Below, one piece after another: positions 23,610-36,199 of a stretch of 64,000 bases of DNA. The notes under the pieces were generated by a model. That model had not been told where the DNA came from. It searched no databases and saw only the letters and a program-made list of their open reading frames with translations. Numbering within the stretch: the stretch's first letter is position 1; the number at the start of each line of letters is the position of its first letter. The stretch is taken from NCBI RefSeq assembly GCF_002575655.3, contig NC_053036.3, positions 642,714,736 through 642,778,735 of the forward strand, written 5' to 3'. Position numbers and translations under genes: made by a program. Source of the stretch: Aegilops tauschii subsp. strangulata (Eukaryota; Streptophyta; Magnoliopsida; Poales; Poaceae).

Positions 23610-24331
23610 TCTATAAAGCATGAAAACACTTCTTTTTAATAATGTCTGTTGTATTTTTCTGATACCAAGACTGTCTGCCACATTATTTCATCTACAGTTT
23701 TGATGCAAAACTTCCTAACTCATACAGAATCGGAGGTGATGTGGCATAATCACTCAGTTGTCAATCTGTTTACCAATGTAAATATTAGAATATGAAATCA
23801 TGGCACATCTAAGATCGGAAAATGCTCCTTTTGTATCTTAATTCTGTAAAACAGGAGAGACTCTCTTTCTATTATGATTTACTCGACCATTTTCGGGTAA
23901 AAATAGGGTTAGAATTTAAAAATGTGTGAGCGCTTCAAACAAAGGCTAGGGGTATTCTTTTTATGAATGCGTAGACTGCACTTTGACAGCAGACACGTTA
24001 GAAATAGACAAACCAGTAGGATTCCCGCATACTTTAACTCCTCGTAAGGTGTAGTATTAGTTGAGGACGGCTGATTCAGATCTGAGTTTCATCTTGCTTT
24101 CACAGTGCTCATCTGTTGAGTTCGAGCTCACACGCAGGCTTCTGAGGATACCCTAGGTAATCACCATCTCCCCCTTGAGAAAAAATTCTCCTGATACTGT
24201 AAATTGGGTGCTTTCGCATATGCTCTTCTCCCATGATCTATAGCTTGTTAACTTAAGAAACTGCTGCTGCTTCTGAATCGTGTTTAGGATGCTGTTAAGT
24301 TCCAGCATGATATGTAATTGTTGTTAGTCTA
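23247..24331 (-). repeat. Right arm of the ~1.06-kb inverted repeat
   Basis: Reverse complement of 930-1991. On this side the unit continues beyond both arm ends: to the left into the RNase H-like fragment, to the right about 90 bp to the Stowaway MITE at 24423. The length difference comes mainly from the CA tract. Confidence 0.8.
23539..23606 (+). repeat. Compound microsatellite (CT)n(CG)n(CA)n
   Basis: CT run, CG run, then 23 CA units (23561-23606). It is the expanded counterpart of 1657-1700. Confidence 0.95.
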
Positions 24332-24429
24332 TCAAGTGACGACTATCTTGAAATCACTGCTTTCTCAACCTATTCATTTACCAATCATATTTTCTTTATT
24401 TCAGATTGTTGTATATCTGCTACTCCCTC

Positions 24430-24907
24430 TGAGGCAGTCCTGGATTAGGGGGTGTTCGGGTAGACGGACTATACCTTCGCCGGACTCCAGGACTATGAAG
24501 ATACGAGATTGAAGACTTCGTCCCGTGTCCGGAAGGAACTTTCCTTGGCGTGGAAGGCAAGCTAGGCGTGCGGATATTCAAGATCTCCTACCATTGTAAC
24601 CGACTCTGTGTAACCCTAACCCTATCCGGTGTCTATATAAACCGGAGGGTTGTAGTCCGTAGGACATCCATCATCATACACAATCATACCATAGGCTAGC
24701 TTAGGGTTTAGCCTCCTTGATCTTGTGGTAGATCTACTCTTGTACTACCCATATCATCAATATTAATCAAGCAGGAGTAGGGTTTTACCTCCATCGAGAG
24801 GGCCCGAACCTGGGTAAAATAAAGTGTCCCTTGTCTCCTGTTACCATCCGACCTTGATGCACAGTTCGGGACCCTCTACCCGAGATCCGCCGGTTTTGAC
24901 ACCGACA
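24430..24907 (+). repeat. 5' LTR of element B
   Basis: 478 bp, TGAGGCAGTCC to TGACACCGACA; TATATAA box at 24634-24640. Confidence 0.9.
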
Positions 24908-24926
24908 TTGGTGCTTTCATTGAGAG
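24908..24926 (+). promoter_or_regulatory. Primer-binding site of element B
   Basis: TTGGTGCTTTCATTGAGAG directly after the LTR, one base different from element A. Confidence 0.6.
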
Positions 24927-24954
24927 TTCCTCTGTGTCGTCGCCTTTAGGCCGG

Positions 24955-27900
24955 ATGGCTCCTTTGATCATCAACAACGATGGGGTTCAGGGTGAGACTT
25001 TTCTCCCCGGACAGATCTTCGTCTTCGGCGGCTTCGCTCTGCGGGCCAATTCGCTTGGTCATCTGGAGCAGATCGAAAGCTACGCCCCTGGCCATCAAGT
25101 CAGGTTTGGAAGCTTAAACTACACGGCTGATATCCGCAGAGACTTGATCTTCGACGGGTTCGAGCCACAGCCAAGCGCGCCGCACTATCTCGAGGGGCAC
25201 GATCTAGCTCTGCCTCCGAACAGTGTCCTGGAGGCCGCACACGCACCGGTTCCGACCCTTGACTCGGAGCCTGCTGCGCTAATTGAGGATGAACGGTTGG
25301 ACGTCAGCTCGGGGGCTGCGATCTCAAAGGCAATCGAGCCAAACGCTAGCCCCGCACTCCGCACGGCCCATGACTCTGAGGAGCCGGATTCTTCCCCGAA
25401 CTCCGAGCCTCCTGTGTCGCTGCCGATTGAATCCGATTGGGCGCCGATAATGGAGTTCACCGCCGCGGACATCTTTCAGCACTCACCTTTTGGTGATATC
25501 TTGAATTCTCTCAAGTCTCTCTCTTTGTCAGGAGAGCCCAGGCCGGATTACGGTCTGCAAGGATGGGATACGGACGATGAAGAAATTCAAAGCCCTCCCA
25601 CCACCCACTTGATAGCCACTGTCGACAATTTAACCGACATGCTTGACTTCGGCTCCGAAGACTTCGACGGTATGGACAACGAGGTAGGAGACAAACAGGA
25701 ACCAGCACCTGTAGGGCGCTGGACGGCCACCTCGTCATATGACATATATATGGTGGACACTCCAAAGGACGGAGATGGCGATGGAACATCAGGGGATGAC
25801 ACCTCCAAAAAACAGCCAAAGCGCCGGCGTCAGCGGCGCCGCTCTAAATCCCGCCAAAGCAAAAACGGTGATTCCGGCACGGGAGATAATACTACCCCGG
25901 ATAGCGCCGGAGAACACCAAATCCAGCAAGATTCAGCGCAGGAAGATGGAGAAGCCAGCCCTCATGAGAGAGCAGCAGAACGAGAGGTTGAGGACGATAA
26001 TTATATGCCTCCCTCCGAAGACGAGGCAAGCCTCGATGACGACGAATTCGTCGTACCATCAGACCCCGCCGAACAAGAGCATTTCAAACGCAGGCTTCTA
26101 GCCACGGCGAACAGCCTAAAGAAAAAGCAGCAACAGCTTAGAGCTGATCAAGATTTGCTAGCTGATAGATGGACTGAAGTCCTTGCGGCCGAAGAGTACG
26201 AACTCGAGCGCCCCTCCAAGAATTATCCTAAGCGCAGGCCGCTACCCCAATCAGAGGAGGAAGCACCTACACCACCAGCGCACGACATGGCAGACCGGCC
26301 ACCTCGCGGCCGTGACAGAGAAAATGCGCGGGAAAATGCCCCGACGCCAAGCCATGCCCCGACGCCGCTCAGCTAAGGCACGGGAAAATGCGCCAGACCT
26401 GCGAGATGTACTGGAGGATAAAGCAAGGCAAACAAGATCGATCTATGGATCGCGCAGGCGCCCGATGACACGTGATGATGATCTTCACTCCGGACACAAT
26501 AAATCCGGTCGGGACAAACACAACAGACATAGCTCTTCCGAGCTGCGTCGTGACATAGCCCAGTACAGGGGCGCCGCACACCCACTATGCTTCACAGATG
26601 AAGTAATGGATCATAAAATCCCAGAGGGTTTCAAACCTGTAAACATCGAATCGTACGATGGTATGACAGATCCGACGGTATGGATCGAGGATTATCTCCT
26701 TCACATCCACATGGCACGCGGCGATGACTTACACGCCATCAAATACCTCCCCCTCAAACTCAAAGGACCGGCCCGGCACTGGCTTAACAGCCTGCCAGCA
26801 GACTCAATCGGTTCTTAGGAGGACCTGGAAGCCGCATTCCTCGACAACTTCCAAGGCACTTATGTGCGACCACCAGACGCCGACGACCTAAGCCACATAA
26901 TTCAGCATCCAGAGGAATCGGCCAGGCAATTCTGGACACGGTTCCTAACAAAGAAAAACCAGATAGTCGACTGTCCGGATGCAGAGGCCCTAGCAGCCTT
27001 CAAGCATAACATCCGCAATGAGTGGCTTGCCCGGCACCTGGGACAGGAAAAGCCAAAATCTATGGCAGCCCTAACGACACTCATGACCCGCTTTTGCGCG
27101 GGCGAAGATAGCTGGCTAGCTCGCAGCAACAACTTATTAAAGAACCCTGGTAATTCGGATACCAAGGACAAAAGTGGCAGGACACGTCGAAATAAGCAAA
27201 AGCGCCGCGTTTGCAGCGACATCAATGAAGATACGGCGGTAAATGCCGGATTCAGAGGCTATAAATCCGGTCAGCGGAAAAAGCCATTTAAAAAGAACAC
27301 TCAGGGCCCGTCCAGTTTGGACCGAATACTCGACCGCTTGTGCCAGATCCATGGCACCCCCGAAAGGCCGGCCAATCACACCAACAGGGATTGTTGGGTG
27401 TTCAAGCAGGCAGGCAAGTTAAGAGCCGAACACAAAGACAAGGGGCTGCATAGCGACGACGAGGAGGAGCCCAAGCCGCCAAACAATAATGGACAGAAGG
27501 GGTTTCCGCCACAAGTGCGGACGGTGAACATGATATACGCAACCCACATTCCCAAGAGGGAGCGGAAGCGTGCGCTACGGGACGTATACGCGATGGAGCC
27601 AGTCGCCCCAAAGTTCAACCCATGGTCCTCTTGCCCGATCACTTTTGATCGAAGGGACCACCCCACTAGCATCCGTCATGGCGGCGTTGCCGCATTGGTT
27701 CTCGACCCAATCATCGAGGGATTTCATCTCACAAGAGTCCTCATGGACGGCGGCAGTAGCCTGAACCTGCTTTATCAGGATACAGTGCGGAAAATGGGCA
27801 TAGATCCATCAAGGATTAAGCCCACAAGGACGACCTTTAAAGGCGTCATACCAGGTGCAGAGGCCAATTGTACAAGCTCTGTAACACTTGATGTGGTCTT

Positions 27901-28246
27901 CGGATCTCCGGATAACTTCCGAAGCGAAGAGTTAATCTTCGACATAGTCCCGTTCCGCAGTGGCTATCACGCCCTGCTTGGACGAACTGCATTTGCCAAA
28001 TTCAATGCGGTGCCGCACTACGCATACCTAAAGCTCAAGATTCCAGGCCCTCAAGGAGTAATCACGGTCAACGGAAACACCGAACGCTCCCTCCGTACGG
28101 AGGAGCACACGGCGGCTCTCGCAGCGGAAGTACAAAGTAGCCTTTCTAGGCAACTCTCCAGTTCGGCCGTTAAAAAGCCGGACAATGCCAAGCGCGCCCG
28201 GAGTAACCTACAACAAGACCGCCTGGCACGTTCTAAGCAAGCGTAG
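24955..28246 (+). pseudogene. gag-protease of element B, nearly intact
   Basis: ATG 24955 opens a 474-codon frame (MAPLIINNDGVQGETFLPGQ) with an acidic middle and a basic C-terminal stretch, ending at 26376. A frameshift near 26340-26376 leads into a second frame with the gag core (WIEDYLLHIHMARGDDLHAI) that is broken once by an in-frame TAG at 26816-26818, where element A has TGG (Trp), and then runs on to 28246. The tail holds ARQFWTRFLTKKNQIVDC, basic patches, HTNRDCWVFK and an aspartic protease with VLMDGGSSLNLLY and YHALLGRTAFAKF near 27680-28020. The frame stops at 28246 without a reverse transcriptase. So only two defects separate this copy from a continuous gag-pro frame. Confidence 0.8.
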
Positions 28247-29450
28247 CAATACGGCTCCAACCCCAGCCATCGCAATATAGCGGAGCTAGTACCCCGCGTA
28301 CATAATTACGCCCTGGAAATTCCATGGGCACAAGGGGAGGGGCACAATAACGGCATGCTCACAATACGGCTTAAAACGTACTAGGGGCTGCCGGATTCTA
28401 TTTATTACTTTCAGGACTCCACACTTTGGATGACCTGTTCGGCTATTCGGCTGCTGCCCAGAGGATGCAAGACCCAGAGAAGCAGACAAAGCTACGCCGC
28501 ATTATGGAACTCTCAGGTGGTCTCTATTTCGAGCGGTATACCTGTTTCAAACACAACTCCGCGGCCTGCCCCTGGTCAGGACATGTCAAATAGTCTAATA
28601 TCTTTTTGCTTATCGCACTACTTGTATCGTTCAGCTTTGATAAATAGCCTCTTTATAAACAATGCATAGATTTTTATCTACTTTTCGCATTATTCTCTTT
28701 TTAATATATATGTTTATTAAATAACATGATCGCACCCGTACACCATGGTACAGCAAACACGCCAGGGGCTTCATTACCCTTTGATCTAGTGTGAGAAGTC
28801 CGTACACTTTCACAAGTGCGGCACCCCGAACTTATAGCACTATATGCATCGGCTCCGAATCATGATTTGGGTCAATAGTTGGGTTTGCCCGGCTCCTATG
28901 TTTTGGTGCCTTACGTTCCGCTCTATCGGCTAAGGTAGCACTAGGAGAACCACTGCGATTGTGCCCCGGTTCAGCTGGGTTAAGCACCTCAGTGGAGAAA
29001 GATAAAACTGACTGTCATGATAAGGCGAGAGACCGGTCGCTGTTCGAGAGGTTTTTCGAGTCCCTAAAACTTATGCCGCTTCGAGCGAGGAGCTGGCTAT
29101 GTCCGGCCAAAGGCGTGGATAGCGCCCCGAATTCGGTCTTCCGAACTAGGGGCTTCGCCGAAATTTAAAATTATAAAGTTCTATGGCTAAGTGAGAGTGT
29201 TCAAGCATTATAGTACGATTGCCTGGTTCGTTGTGCTGAGAGCCTCCCTCGAAGGACCCAACTATGGGAAAAAGAGCGCTCAGGTTTATCCCGAACACCC
29301 CAGCACTAGTGGCATGGGGGCAGAAGCCGACGACTGGCCATCTCTCAATTTTTGATAAACGGCTGCACAGAAAATAATATTTTAAATTCCATAAGCATTG
29401 CTTAGCGCATATGAACAAGTCTTTAGCGCACAGGATACACACGAGCGAGT
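28247..29450 (+). other. Noncoding stretch of element B between protease and antisense gene
   Basis: Collinear with 6179-7366 of element A, with the conserved block at 28841-29025. Nothing coding is seen. Confidence 0.6.
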
Positions 29451-31613
29451 TCATTCAAATACTACATCTTTAGTACATTCATTCGCAATAAGGCGGGCAC
29501 CGGCAAGAACTTCCTTGTAGTAGTTCTCGGGCTTGCGATGCTCCTTCCCCGGCGGCGGCCCGTCCTTCACCAGCTTCTCTCCGTCAAGCTTACCCCAGTG
29601 CACCCTTACATGGGCAAGGGCCCTCCGGGCACCTTCGATGCAGACGGAGCGCTTGATGACCTCAAGCCGTGGACAGGCCTCCACCAGCCGCCGCACCAGC
29701 CCGAAATAGCTCCCAGGCAGGGCCTCTCCGGGCCACAGCCGAACTAGTAAGCCCTTCATGGCTTGTTCGGCCGCCTTGTGGAGCTCGGCCAGCTGTTTCA
29801 GCTGATCGCTCAAAGGCACAGGGTGTCCGGCCTCAGAATACTGAGACCAGAACACACTCTCCGTCGAGCTGCCCTCTTCAGCTCGATAGAATGCGGCAGC
29901 GTCGGATACGCTGCGGGGAAGATCTGCGAACGCCCCTGGATAACTCCGGATTCGGGTAAGTGACAAGTAGTTTACTTTTATATTCCTACTTTGCATTAAG
30001 AATGCCTTACCCGCTGCTATCTTCTTCATCTCCTCCAACTCTTGGAGGGCCTTTTGGGCTTCGGCCTTGGCACTCTTGGCGGTCTCAAGGGCCGACGCGA
30101 GCTCGGATGCTTGCGCCTTTGACTCAAGCTCCAAACTCTCATGTTTTTTCACGAGAGCCTGCAGCTCTTGCTGCACCTCGCCGACCTGAGCCCCAAGTCT
30201 TTCTCGCTCGGCGCGCTCCTCGGCCGTTTTCTTTCCGGCCTCAGATAGCGCCTGCTTGAGGGTCGCCACCTCAATTGTGGCCCCTACAGTAAGTAGCACG
30301 ATCCTGTTATTCTTTGCAATCACGCCTCTCTATAGGCACCTTTTTTCTTTTTTGTAGGGTATTTCTTACCTTCTTTCTCCTCGAGCTGCCGTTTGGCAAG
30401 GCCGAGCTCTTGCTCGGTCTGCCCGAGGTCCTTTTTAAGGACATCCACCTATGCAGTCAGTGCGGTGGTGGATAGCAGCGAAGCCTGCATACGCATATTG
30501 ACTCTTTATTGTTAGACTCCTGCGAAAATTAATAGATCCTCTATTCGGCTTTTCTTTCCGAACACCGAACAGAGCATCAGGGGCTACTGTCTATGCGGTA
30601 ATATTTTGACATATTTTTACTTACCTCGAAGCCTGTCAGAAGGCTAGCGCAAGCTTCAGTCAGTCCGCTCTTGGTGGACTGAACCCTTTGGATCACCGTA
30701 CTCATAACAGTACGGTGTTCCTCGTCGATGGAGGCGCCGTCAAGCACCTCCAGCAGATTGTCCGGCACCTCCGGTTGGACGGAGGTCGCCGGCTCAGAAG
30801 GCTTGCTCCTCTTGGAAGGAGTTCGCCCACCGCGGACCGGGACTGTTGAAGAGTCCGGCGCGGCGTCCGGCACAAAGCCGGACTTGGAGCCCTGGGGGGT
30901 CTTGTCCCCTTTACTCCTGGGGTCCGGAGGGTTGCCTTGCGGCTCCTCCAGGACTATCTCCTCCTTCCCCGGAGCTTGTTGCGACGCCACTTCGGCGTCG
31001 TCTGCCCTGCAGGGGGAGACAGCGGGCGGAACTGAGTTCACGTCCGACGAATCCAGGGAGCCGCTCGACGAATCGTCGAGTTTGGCCCGGAGCGGGCTGC
31101 ATAAATTACGTTCGACATTAGGGAAAGCTGCGCATTAAAGGAATATCAGGAGTCACTCTGGTATATGAATACTTACGATTTCGCCGGACGCTTGGCTCTG
31201 TCCGGCCACTCCTCTCTGCCCTCTTCGGCGTCGTGGGAGTAGTCCGGCGGAGGGGTCTTCCTTTTGCTAGACCCCTCGGCCTCCCCCGATGGGGCGGCCT
31301 TCTTCTTCTTTTCTCCCCCTGCTGGGGGGGAGAGCTTTCTTGTTCCTCCTCCTTGTTTTCACGAGAGGAGGGCGCCTCGGACTCACCAGATGACGAGTCC
31401 GACACCACCATATTACGGGAACTCTTTTGAGTCCCGGTGGTCTTCTTCTTCTCGCCCTTCTTCTCCGGCACCATGTAAGGTGCCGGAGTCAGCAGCTTCA
31501 CTAGGAGAGCTGGGGCTGGGTCTTCAGGCAGGGGAGCCGGACAGTTGATTGGTCCGGATATCGCCTGCCAAGCCTGTCAAAGGTAAGGGAGTTTAGATCC
31601 CGCATAGAGTTAA

Positions 31614-32183
31614 TGTCGTGGAATTTGTCACGGCAGATGTCCTAGTGTGAGGACTTAGTCGCGAGGCCAGCGCATCTATGTGGTAACTTGAAAGGGGTTG
31701 ATTGGGATGAGAGACGCGGGGCGGTTCAACGCACAAGACAAGGGTTTAGACAGCTTCGGGCCCCGGGAAACATCATCCGGTAATAACCCTACATGCTGTT
31801 TGAGGCTAGGTCTCATTATGATCATGAGGGAGTCGCCGGTAAGCCGGCTCTCCTCTAGTTGTGTCTAGCCCTCGAAATTATTGCTTCTTGTTTGTCCCTC
31901 TTTGGGGAGCCCTGCCCCTCCTTATATAAGTTGAAAGGGCGGCTTACATGTAGAGTCCTAGTAGGACTAGGACTAGTCTATCTTCTCTTACAAGTTAATT
32001 ACAAGTCCGGGTCTTGTTTCCTTGTAAAGGAAATATTCGTCATCCCTTTCCTCTTAATCCGGCCCATCATAACATGAGCCGGCCTTCTGGGCTTTGAGCC
32101 TTGTTGTCCATCTGACCCGCCCGCCGGGTTACTAATGAGCCGCCAATTCCGGCCGGGTCATACCGCGGGATATATCCCCGACA
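31614..32183 (-). repeat. 3' LTR of N2
   Basis: 570 bp, almost identical to 38024-38593. The element's polypurine tract abuts it (GGGGGCTAA on the minus strand, 32184-32192). Confidence 0.95.
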
Positions 32184-32782
32184 TTAGCCCCCAGTTTAAT
32201 TTGGATTTATCCATGTTAAACTGATCCTGTAAAATAAACACAAGAACAAACTTGATAGGTTGTGCTCCGGGTTAAATTTTGTAAGCCGGCACCTGATCAT
32301 CTTTAAATCCTTGTCATTTCTTTCTTGATACATGCCCATGAACTCATAGAAAATCTCCTTTAGTAGATATGTTCAAACTTTGTGAATGCAAAAAATCCAG
32401 ATACTTCTTTTGAGAAATCCGGGTCAATAGGCCAACTTCAGAGTCAATTTGCTGGCATTGGTCTCTTATAGAGAAATATTGTAAGAAACAATCCACTTGA
32501 ATCGGCTTTCAATGCTCTGACTTGACAAAAATATTGGTCTTCAAATATTCAACTTATATTCATCCGGCTTAAAGATATAAAACTTGCCGGTTTATGAGTA
32601 CCATAATTGCCGGGTTATAAATAGATGATGCCAAGTCATAATTGTCGGCAACGCCGGTTTATGATTGTTAATGACGCCGGTTTACAGACACAGGGTCATA
32701 ATGATTGGTGACACCGGATCAATCTGGTTTTGCTCAAAACAGAGAAATTGAAGATATTTCTTTGATAATAATATAATACCTG

Positions 32783-33434
32783 TAGCCCCCAAGTCTTGAG
32801 CAGAACAAAGCGATGGCTTAAGACTTGCTTCAATATGAATACTGCCACTTTGAAGAAATCCATGTTGTTCATCCCAATCACTAGTAAAAACTGAATATTC
32901 CATATTATGTAGCCCCCAAGTGCCGGGTTGTCATGCTTGCAGCAACCTGGGACTTGTAATTGCCTGATTCTCAAAAACTTCAACCAGTGTAGCCCCCAAG
33001 GGCCGGGTCATTATGCAATAATGAGCAGGGACTTTATAAATATGATCATGTAAATTTGAACAGCAATGTGTAGCCCCCAAGGGCCGGCTTAGTAAGATAA
33101 TACTGAGCTGGGACTTTTCATTGAAAATAATCATATGATGTAACCCTCACCATGGGGCTTGAACCCACGTCCACAAGGTTAAGAGCTTTGTGCTTTACCA
33201 ACTAAACAGTGGATCCTTCAATATAATGGATTAAGACTTATGTACCTTGAATTGTTGACAGGAGCAATTGGTAGCCCCCAAGGGCCGGTTTATCATAATA
33301 TGATGAGTCGGGTCTTCAACAAGGCCAATAAAAAGTAATCTTGCATTAGCCCCCAAGTGCCATGGTGCATGCTGGCAGTGACATGGGACTTGCACATTTG
33401 ATGTAATCTCAATTTGAATAATGTAGCCCCCAAG
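32783..33434 (-). repeat. Seven polypurine-tract-like motifs in N2
   Basis: TAGCCCCCAAG on the plus strand at 32783, 32910, 32990, 33071, 33272, 33347 and 33424, in the same order and with the same following strings as in N1. Confidence 0.8.
33144..33216 (-). tRNA. tRNA-Lys(CUU)-like relic inside N2
   Basis: The minus strand reads a D-arm (AGTTGGTAAAGC), an anticodon arm CAAAGCTCTTAACCTTGTG with the CTT anticodon in a CTCTTAA loop, and a T-arm with GTGGGTTCAAGCCCCAT. This closely follows plant tRNA-Lys(CUU) except for the acceptor stem (GGATCCA at the 5' side, GTGAGG at the 3' side). About seven of 73 positions differ from the N1 copy. The decayed acceptor stem argues against an active tRNA. 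The internal A-box and B-box strings are still recognisable. Confidence 0.65.
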
Positions 33435-34254
33435 TGCCGGGTTGTCAGCCTGCAGCGACTCGAAACTATTCCTTCCATTGTAGAATAAATCATATCCATT
33501 GATAAAATAATAGCCATTGCGCTGAAGCGACTTTGAAAACCTCAATCATAATATTAGTTTCTGATAACCATAATAAAAATCCAGCCATGTTGGCTATTAA
33601 AGATCTGACTAACCCGGTTTGAAAACCTCAATCATTCAAATCATAATGAAAATCCAGCCAAGTTTGGCTATTTAAAGATTCCAAATACCTTATCTGTTGA
33701 CAAGTAAATCCGGAGTTTAAATACCCGGCGGCTCTTGGCTGATGGCGATTTATTACGCCTCCATTGTAAGCCGGAATTTTTACAACCCGGCGGCTTATAG
33801 CCTTTGAGAAAACCAATTTCAATCTTTGATGATGGGCTTGAACTTAATCATTATGTAAGTCATAGCCCTGTAAATCCTGCACAGAGTTCAAACAACATAT
33901 GCCCTGGCGACTTAACGTTAAAAGCCAGGGCGGGTAACCACCCAAATGTAGTCTTATCCTGCACACAAGTAGATCACAAGATCCCTTGGCGGTTTACCGC
34001 AGGGCGGGTCATAATATCTCACATATAACCACTGTGATATTGAATTTGTACTGCCGGTTTACATGACCTGTGCAGTAAGGGTGATAACCCAATCTTTAGA
34101 AATCAAGACTTCCAAATGTTTATGATTGTCATATGATGGCGACTTATCATCCAAAGTCAAACCGGGTTAAATAGCAACCACTCATATACACTTTAGATAT
34201 GATCAAAAGAGCTTCAAATAAAATCCAAAAATTGTTTGCAAAAAGAGACTTCAA

Positions 34255-34690
34255 AAAATTTGAGGCTTCTGATTCGAATACGATCAGAAAACCGTCCCAA
34301 AGGGGTTAAGCTAAGATTCGAATACGATCATATAGCCCCCAGTGGCTTTGGCGTTGCCGATCAAGAGGGTACCGACAGCTATGTTCTCTTTGGTTCGAAT
34401 ACGACCTATGTTTGAACAGGAAGCCCCCAAATGACCTTGAGAGTTGTTTAACGACGCTGATTCGAATACGATCCACGTCGGTTCCCAGAAGGGGTTGAGC
34501 TATGATTCGAATACGATCAAGAAGCCCCCTAGTGAGCTCGGCAGTGTGCCGATCAAGAGGGTACCGACAGCTATGTTCTCTTTGGTTCGAATACGACCTA
34601 TGTTTGAACAGGAAGCCCCCTGGTGATCATGAGAATATTTAACGACTCTGATTCGAATACGATCAGGGTCACACCAAAAAGGTTAAGCTA
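34255..34690 (+). repeat. Tandem ~195-bp repeats with 'gattcgaatacgatc' motif in N2
   Basis: Two long units plus partial ones. Each has GATTCGAATACGATCA two or three times, 'gccgatcaagagggtaccg' and 'acctatgtttgaacaggaag'. This block replaces the ~65-bp array of N1 at the collinear place. Confidence 0.8.
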
Positions 34691-35499
34691 AATTCAAATA
34701 CGATCAGCTCCCAATGGTCATTAAAGCAGGGTACCTATATTTGAGTTGTGCTTTGTAACAGACTCTCTTTGGTCCCTTTAATTTTTACTGAGAACTCGAA
34801 CTTTGCGAGAGATAACCTCTTTTTGAACCGGAAATTTGTAAACCGGATATTAAGAGCTTCAAAGCTTTATAAGATACAAATTTACCTTGAGCCGGACGAT
34901 TGAACCGGATTTGAGAGCTTCAAAACTTTGCGGGAGAAAGATATCTCTTGAACCGGATTTTAAACCGGCATTATTATTTGAACCTACACATTTCTGACGG
35001 CCTTTAAAGTTTCATCAATATGGTAGCAGCCTCCGGAACCAGGTTATCATTCCCTCCAACGACCCGGGGTTCCCGAGTCATGTCACTGTAGCCCCCGAGT
35101 CTCAAGATGACTCGAGGAGTTGGCTTGAGATTCTCCATATTTAACCGTGATATAAACCGGCATAACTTGTATATCATTGGTGTTGATAACACGATGTGTA
35201 TCCACAGAAGGTTAAGGTGACTGCGGCGGGTTATAAATGATCCCGTATGAGCCGTGTCAGCAACTCGGCCAATGGTTCCTTCCAACTGGCTGTTTGAAGT
35301 TTAACCAAACTGTAGTGACAGCGACTCGTGCACCTGCCCATTGAACCATCTAGTGCAGACGACGGCTGATAATATATGATAATTTGCCTCCAGTTTGTTG
35401 GAAGAAAACCGGGCTTCCTAAGTAGTGACTTGCTCATAATCAATAAACAACTCATCCAGCCAAGTGCGGCCTGGTGTGTTGATATAGATCAGGCCGCGA

Positions 35500-36190
35500 G
35501 AGACGGACGGTAAAGACGATCGTAACATCAGAGGCGGCACAGACAGATGAGTCGGCCGTGGCGTTGTAAACCGGTGCGGACGGGTGAGTTGTCCTCCTTG
35601 TTGTAAGCTAGCGTGGTCGCGAGAGACGGCCACGGCGTGGTAAGCCGGTGCGAGGGTCCGTTGAATAACGAAGACCACCTGTGCCAAAAGATGTTGGCGT
35701 GCCTCCATCTCCGCAGTATAATATCACTTTTTGTCATAAATAATTGCCCTGTATAAGCAATATTGCAGACCAAGGCAAACATAAACTATTCTTTGACAAA
35801 AATAATATGTACTAAAAATATATTTTAGATGGATATCACCTGATGTGTTTAGGCCGAAAATAATCCGCTATGAAGTTGATGATCACTAAGTGAAACTGGA
35901 ACCTTTCACGGGTGAATCGGCCGTGGGAGCAGACAGATAAACCGGCCACGGTGTTTGTGAGCCGGTGCGGACGAGCAAGTTGTCCTCCGCGTTGTAAGCC
36001 GGCGCGGACGCGTGAACCGGCCGCGAGGGCGGACGGGCAAGTCGTCCGCGGCGTTGTAAGGCGGTGCGGACGGGCGATTTGGGCGCGGCAGCGGTAGTCG
36101 GTGCAGGCGCGAGAGTTGGCCACGGCATTTAAACCGGCGCAGGCGCAAGAATTGGCCATAACGTTTAAATCGGCGCGAGCCTCCTGTCCA
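35500..36190 (+). repeat. Degenerate GC-rich ~40-50-bp repeats in N2
   Basis: Recurring strings of 'gtaagccggtgcggacgggc' and 'gagtcggccgcgg' type in many imperfect copies. The collinear N1 block (13980-14130) has fewer. Noncoding. Confidence 0.65.
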
Positions 36191-36199
36191 TAGTACAAC

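Noticed and set aside
31859..32077. Identical 72-codon frames in both N2 LTRs (also 38269-38487)
   Set aside because: They are identical because the LTRs are; the frame runs against the element and has no recognised domain.
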